A stretch of DNA of 9,716 nt from Helicobacteraceae bacterium (GTDB taxonomy: Bacteria; Campylobacterota; Campylobacteria; Campylobacterales; Sulfurimonadaceae): positions 1 through 9,716 of the forward strand of contig WFMY01000242.1 of the NCBI GenBank assembly GCA_015488855.1, written 5' to 3'. The notes below the pieces were generated by a model. That model did no database searches. It saw only the letters and a program-made list of their open reading frames with translations, and was not told the origin of the DNA. The position numbers were made by a program, and so were the translations under genes. Below, in pieces: positions 7,633 to 9,716 of the stretch. The stretch's first letter is position 1. Each line of letters begins with the position of its first letter.

Positions 7633-7643
7633 ATTTACCTTCT

Positions 7644-8042
7644 TTATTTATCTTCTTTATCTTCTTTGATTTCATCTAGCGTAGATAAAAAATCTTCACT
7701 ATCATAGTACCCAGCAAATGTATAAAAAACTTTACCATTAGAGTCAGCAAAATAGTGTCTTGGGATAACTCGCGCAGAGTATCCAGCTGGGATATCATCC
7801 ATCTCTTTGACGAGATGCACTACAATGTAGTCTTTTTCAAGTGCCTTGATCACTTTATCGTTAGTTAATACTTCTCGCTCAAATTTTGCACACCAAGGAC
7901 ATGATGTACTTGAGATAAATACATATATATCTTTGTGCTCTTTTTTAGCCTCAACTAAAGCTGTGTCATAATCTTCAGACCAGTTAATCTCACCACCAAA
8001 AAGTGAAGCAACTAGCACCAATAATATAATAATTTTTTTCAT
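7644..8042 (-). CDS. Exported thioredoxin-fold protein with CPWC active site
   Basis: A 132-residue periplasmic (or membrane-anchored) thiol-disulfide protein of the thioredoxin-like type. It has a hydrophobic N-terminal signal (MKKIIILLVLVASLFGGE, cleavage likely near residue 17). The redox motif CPWC is at 48-51 (SSTSCPWCAKFE), and a likely cis-proline sits at Pro94 (ARVIPRHYF). The order CxxC, then about 43 residues, then cis-Pro fits a short thioredoxin fold. The C-terminus is very acidic and lysine-rich (DEIKEDKEDK). An upstream in-frame GTG at 8060 would add six residues, but the ATG at 8042 is preferred: AGGAG lies 5 nt upstream and the signal peptide then starts in the usual way. The gap to dapE is 8 nt, and the AGGAG overlaps the dapE stop codon. 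Whether it reduces or oxidises, and its partner, cannot be told from the sequence. Confidence 0.87.
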   Translation of the reverse strand: MKKIIILLVLVASLFGGEINWSEDYDTALVEAKKEHKDIYVFISSTSCPWCAKFEREVLTNDKVIKALEKDYIVVHLVKEMDDIPAGYSARVIPRHYFADSNGKVFYTFAGYYDSEDFLSTLDEIKEDKEDK

Positions 8043-8047
8043 AAATT

Positions 8048-8052
8048 CTCCT
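8048..8052 (-). promoter_or_regulatory. Ribosome binding site selecting the ATG at 8042
   Basis: AGGAG on the minus strand, 5 nt before the ATG and overlapping the dapE TAG stop (8051-8053). It argues against the longer GTG start at 8060, which has no comparable site, and points to coupling with dapE translation. Confidence 0.7.
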
Positions 8053-9148
8053 ATCTCCACGACCTAATAAGCTCGCAAAATACCTCATAAAGCCCAATTA
8101 GCTCATCTTTGGTAGTTCGTTCATTTACTGCGTGTATTGTATCATTTTTTACACCAAACTCTATAACATCTATCCCATACTGAGCAACAAAACGGGCATC
8201 ACTTGTACCACCAGCAGTTGAATGCTTAGGTTTTGTACCAGTGACTTTAAAAATAGCCTCACCAATCTGATGAACTATTTTAGAGTCAGCATTTGTCCTA
8301 AAAGGGAATGAACCCTGAGTCAACTCTAACTCATAGTTTAAGCCACTGAGATGTTTTTGAACAAAGAGTGTAACCTCTTTTTGTGTAGTGAGTGTGGTGT
8401 TTCTCACATTGAACATCATGGCAAGTTCATTGGGGGTTACATTTGTTACCTCCATACCACTTCTTATATCTGTTACTACAAACTTTGAAGGGGAGAAAAA
8501 CTCATCACCTTCATCTATGTTTACACCTGCCATATCACCCAACACTTTTGCAAGATTGTGGATAGGGTTGATAGCTTTTTCAGGGTATGCCGCATGACCT
8601 TGTTTACCTTTTATGGTTATGTAGCCATTGATAGAACCTCGCCTGCCTACTTTTAGAGCATCACCAAAAGTATCTTCGCAAGTTGGTTCAGCAACTACTA
8701 CTGCATCTGGCAAAAGGTCAATCTGCTTGAGATGCTCTAAAACTTTTATGGTGCCATCAGTAGCTTCACCCTCTTCATCAGAGGTAAGAAGTAAAGAAAG
8801 TGTCCCTTTAAACTCCTTTGTCTCACTCACAGCTTGGATAAAGGCACTCAAACCACTTTTCATATCTTGCGTGCCACGACCATAAAGATAGCCATCGTTT
8901 TCAACCAACTTATAAGGGTTTGTGTCCCAATTGTCTCCCGCAGGGACAACATCTACATGCCCAGCAAAACATAGATGTTCCCCTTGGCTAAATTTTTTAT
9001 AAATGAAAAGATTTTTGGTTTCATTACTATCTAGTCGAATAGAAGTAAACTCAGGTAAATATGTTTGTATAAAATCAAGTAATCCACCATCATTTGGAGT
9101 TTCACTTTTTGTCTCAATAAGTTTTTTAAAAAGTTCTAAAAACTCCAA
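8051..9148 (-). CDS. dapE: Succinyl-diaminopimelate desuccinylase
   Basis: This M20-family metallopeptidase cleaves N-succinyl-LL-2,6-diaminopimelate to LL-diaminopimelate and succinate in the lysine/cell-wall pathway, in the cytosol with two zinc ions. At 365 residues it has the normal length. The di-metal ligands and catalytic residues are visible: His64 and Asp66 in FAGHVDVVP, Asp95 in GRGTQDMKSG, Glu125-Glu126 in SDEEGEA, Glu154 in VVVAEPT and His339 in TIHAVNE. The dimerisation (lid) domain lies between, about 170-285. The N-terminal SETPNDGGLL and the GTSDARF stretch are typical of DapE and help separate it from related ArgE and CPG2 enzymes. The start is TTG directly after the upstream gene's TAA, with AGGGG 8 nt before it. 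No other start codon lies in the early frame. It is followed closely by the thioredoxin gene. The enzyme should be active. Confidence 0.95.
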   Translation of the reverse strand: MEFLELFKKLIETKSETPNDGGLLDFIQTYLPEFTSIRLDSNETKNLFIYKKFSQGEHLCFAGHVDVVPAGDNWDTNPYKLVENDGYLYGRGTQDMKSGLSAFIQAVSETKEFKGTLSLLLTSDEEGEATDGTIKVLEHLKQIDLLPDAVVVAEPTCEDTFGDALKVGRRGSINGYITIKGKQGHAAYPEKAINPIHNLAKVLGDMAGVNIDEGDEFFSPSKFVVTDIRSGMEVTNVTPNELAMMFNVRNTTLTTQKEVTLFVQKHLSGLNYELELTQGSFPFRTNADSKIVHQIGEAIFKVTGTKPKHSTAGGTSDARFVAQYGIDVIEFGVKNDTIHAVNERTTKDELIGLYEVFCELIRSWR

Positions 9149-9505
9149 TTACTTAGCCCCTGGGTTATCATAAAAGATATAAGGGGTAGCATAATCACTG
9201 ATCTCAAAATAAAGCTTTTTCTCGTCTTTATCCACTTTATAGTTGAAATTCTTATCTAAATAACCATATCCGTAACGATATGTTCGTGGTGAAGTACCTT
9301 GAGTAGCCTCTGCTGTAGAGAGTTTGTCTATCTTGACAAAACGCTGGACAAGTTTCTCTCCCATGTAGATGTCTAAGACACCATCCGTCCCTGTCCAATT
9401 TTGCAAAGAACGCCCAATCTTATTTTGTGTTTCTTGTGTACATGCACTAAAAAACAATGTGACTATAACACTCATAAGTATAATAATTTTTTGTCGAGCA
9501 GACAT
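9149..9505 (-). CDS. Small putative lipoprotein of unknown function
   Basis: I do not recognise this 118-residue protein. Residues 1-21 form a signal peptide (positive Arg4/Lys6, hydrophobic 7-19) ending in FFSAC, a lipobox-like motif with Cys22. Phe instead of Leu at -3 is unusual, so lipidation is probable but not certain. The mature part begins polar (TQETQNKIGRSLQNWTG) and becomes rich in beta-prone residues and tyrosines (DGVLDIYMGEKLVQRFVKIDKL, then YRYGYGYLDKNFNYKVDKDEKKLYFE and a YIFYDN ending). This suggests a small beta-sandwich or barrel exposed in the periplasm. No metal or catalytic motif is apparent. The ATG at 9505 has a near-consensus AAGGAGG site 7 nt upstream, so it should be well translated. 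Its stop abuts the dapE TTG, so the two are co-transcribed, though a functional link is not evident. Confidence 0.8.
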   Translation of the reverse strand: MSARQKIIILMSVIVTLFFSACTQETQNKIGRSLQNWTGTDGVLDIYMGEKLVQRFVKIDKLSTAEATQGTSPRTYRYGYGYLDKNFNYKVDKDEKKLYFEISDYATPYIFYDNPGAK

Positions 9506-9512
9506 CGCTACT

Positions 9513-9519
9513 CCTCCTT
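9513..9519 (-). promoter_or_regulatory. Near-consensus ribosome binding site of the lipoprotein gene
   Basis: AAGGAGG on the minus strand, 7 nt before the ATG at 9505. It is the strongest Shine-Dalgarno sequence in the window and sits at the head of the lipoprotein-dapE-thioredoxin-ridA operon. Confidence 0.75.
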
Positions 9520-9571
9520 TATATTTTATTTAATATTTTCTCGAAACTTCAATCATATCCAAGTTACTTTC

Positions 9572-9715
9572 CTAAATTATACCATAAATAACCGCTTCTT
9601 TTATCTCTATAGTACCATTGAGTTCAGCCTCAAAAATTTTATCTGGGTATTTTTTAAGAGCATCTTCATAACTAGGATTTGATGCACAGTAAAGTAAAAA
9701 TTCATCTTTTGTCTC
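9572..9715 (-). CDS. C-terminal 47 residues of an unidentified gene (5' part outside window)
   Basis: A minus-strand frame is open from the right edge to TAG at 9572-9574. It encodes a plausible protein tail of mixed charged and hydrophobic residues (SYEDALKKYPDKIFEAELNG, then TIEIKEAVIYGII). I do not recognise the family. The look is that of a soluble cytosolic protein: a helix around DALKKY, then an EAELNG turn. Composition and codon use match the neighbours. It lies in the same direction as, and about 66 nt before, the lipoprotein gene, so it could belong to the same transcription unit in addition to the internal promoter. That it is coding is likely; its function is unknown. Confidence 0.65.
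   Translation of the reverse strand, partial: ETKDEFLLYCASNPSYEDALKKYPDKIFEAELNGTIEIKEAVIYGII
9576..9584 (-). promoter_or_regulatory. Extended -10 promoter for the lipoprotein-dapE operon
   Basis: On the minus strand TGGTATAAT is a perfect extended -10 element (TGnTATAAT). No good -35 box is seen at 17 nt upstream; only AT-rich sequence such as GATAAAA lies there. This is what is known for Campylobacterota sigma-70 promoters, which rely on the -10 box. The start would be near 9569-9570, giving a leader of roughly 65 nt before the ATG at 9505. The element overlaps the last codons (YGII) of the preceding gene. Confidence 0.65.
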
Positions 9716-9716
9716 T

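Noticed and set aside
8043..8060. Longer GTG start for the thioredoxin-like protein at 8060
   Set aside because: It would put six acidic/polar residues before a standard signal peptide and lacks the well-spaced AGGAG that serves the ATG at 8042.
8388..8885. Two plus-strand frames opposite dapE
   Set aside because: They are opposite a DapE frame with all catalytic residues intact, so they are coincidental.
9548..9568. Possible hairpin in the leader of the lipoprotein gene (AACTT/AAGTT)
   Set aside because: Only five A/T-rich pairs around an 11-base loop; too weak for a terminator or riboswitch.
9401..9682. Plus-strand 93-residue frame at the right edge
   Set aside because: It crosses the lipoprotein start, its ribosome binding site and the extended -10 promoter, and its Phe/Tyr/Asn-rich translation reflects AT-rich DNA.

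Overview
The window is AT-rich DNA and looks like a chromosomal segment of a member of the Campylobacterota, probably of the Sulfurimonas/Sulfurovum type. This assignment rests on base composition, protein style, tight gene packing, strong purine-rich ribosome binding sites and a promoter defined mainly by its -10 box. It is inferred without any database search. Nearly all genes lie on the minus strand; one truncated gene at the left edge is on the plus strand.

Left part (1-1568): the C-terminal half of an RND-superfamily efflux permease, cut by the window start. It ends in a compact intrinsic terminator whose T-run overlaps the stop codon of the convergent gene.

Centre (about 7205 down to 1569, minus strand): a self-contained tripartite efflux operon in the order TetR-type regulator, TolC-like outer-membrane channel, short periplasmic adaptor (membrane fusion protein), HAE1-type RND pump. 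The genes overlap by 1 and 8 nt or are 6 nt apart, so they are almost certainly co-transcribed and translationally coupled. A 13-bp palindrome lies upstream of tetR and overlaps the likely -35 box. The regulator therefore probably represses its own operon by blocking the promoter until a ligand releases it.

Right part (about 9584 down to 7261, minus strand): a second operon of a small putative lipoprotein, dapE (lysine/meso-diaminopimelate biosynthesis), an exported thioredoxin-fold protein with a CPWC motif, and a RidA-family deaminase. An extended -10 promoter overlapping the end of the preceding gene can drive it. That preceding gene is visible only as its last 47 codons at the right edge.

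No RNA genes, CRISPR arrays, insertion sequences or attachment sites were seen, and no gene-free stretch exceeds 300 bases. I found no clear evidence of a wholly new system. The points most worth a second look are the short adaptor and its pump, the TetR operator, the unidentified lipoprotein in front of dapE, and the run of non-ATG starts set by strong ribosome binding sites.
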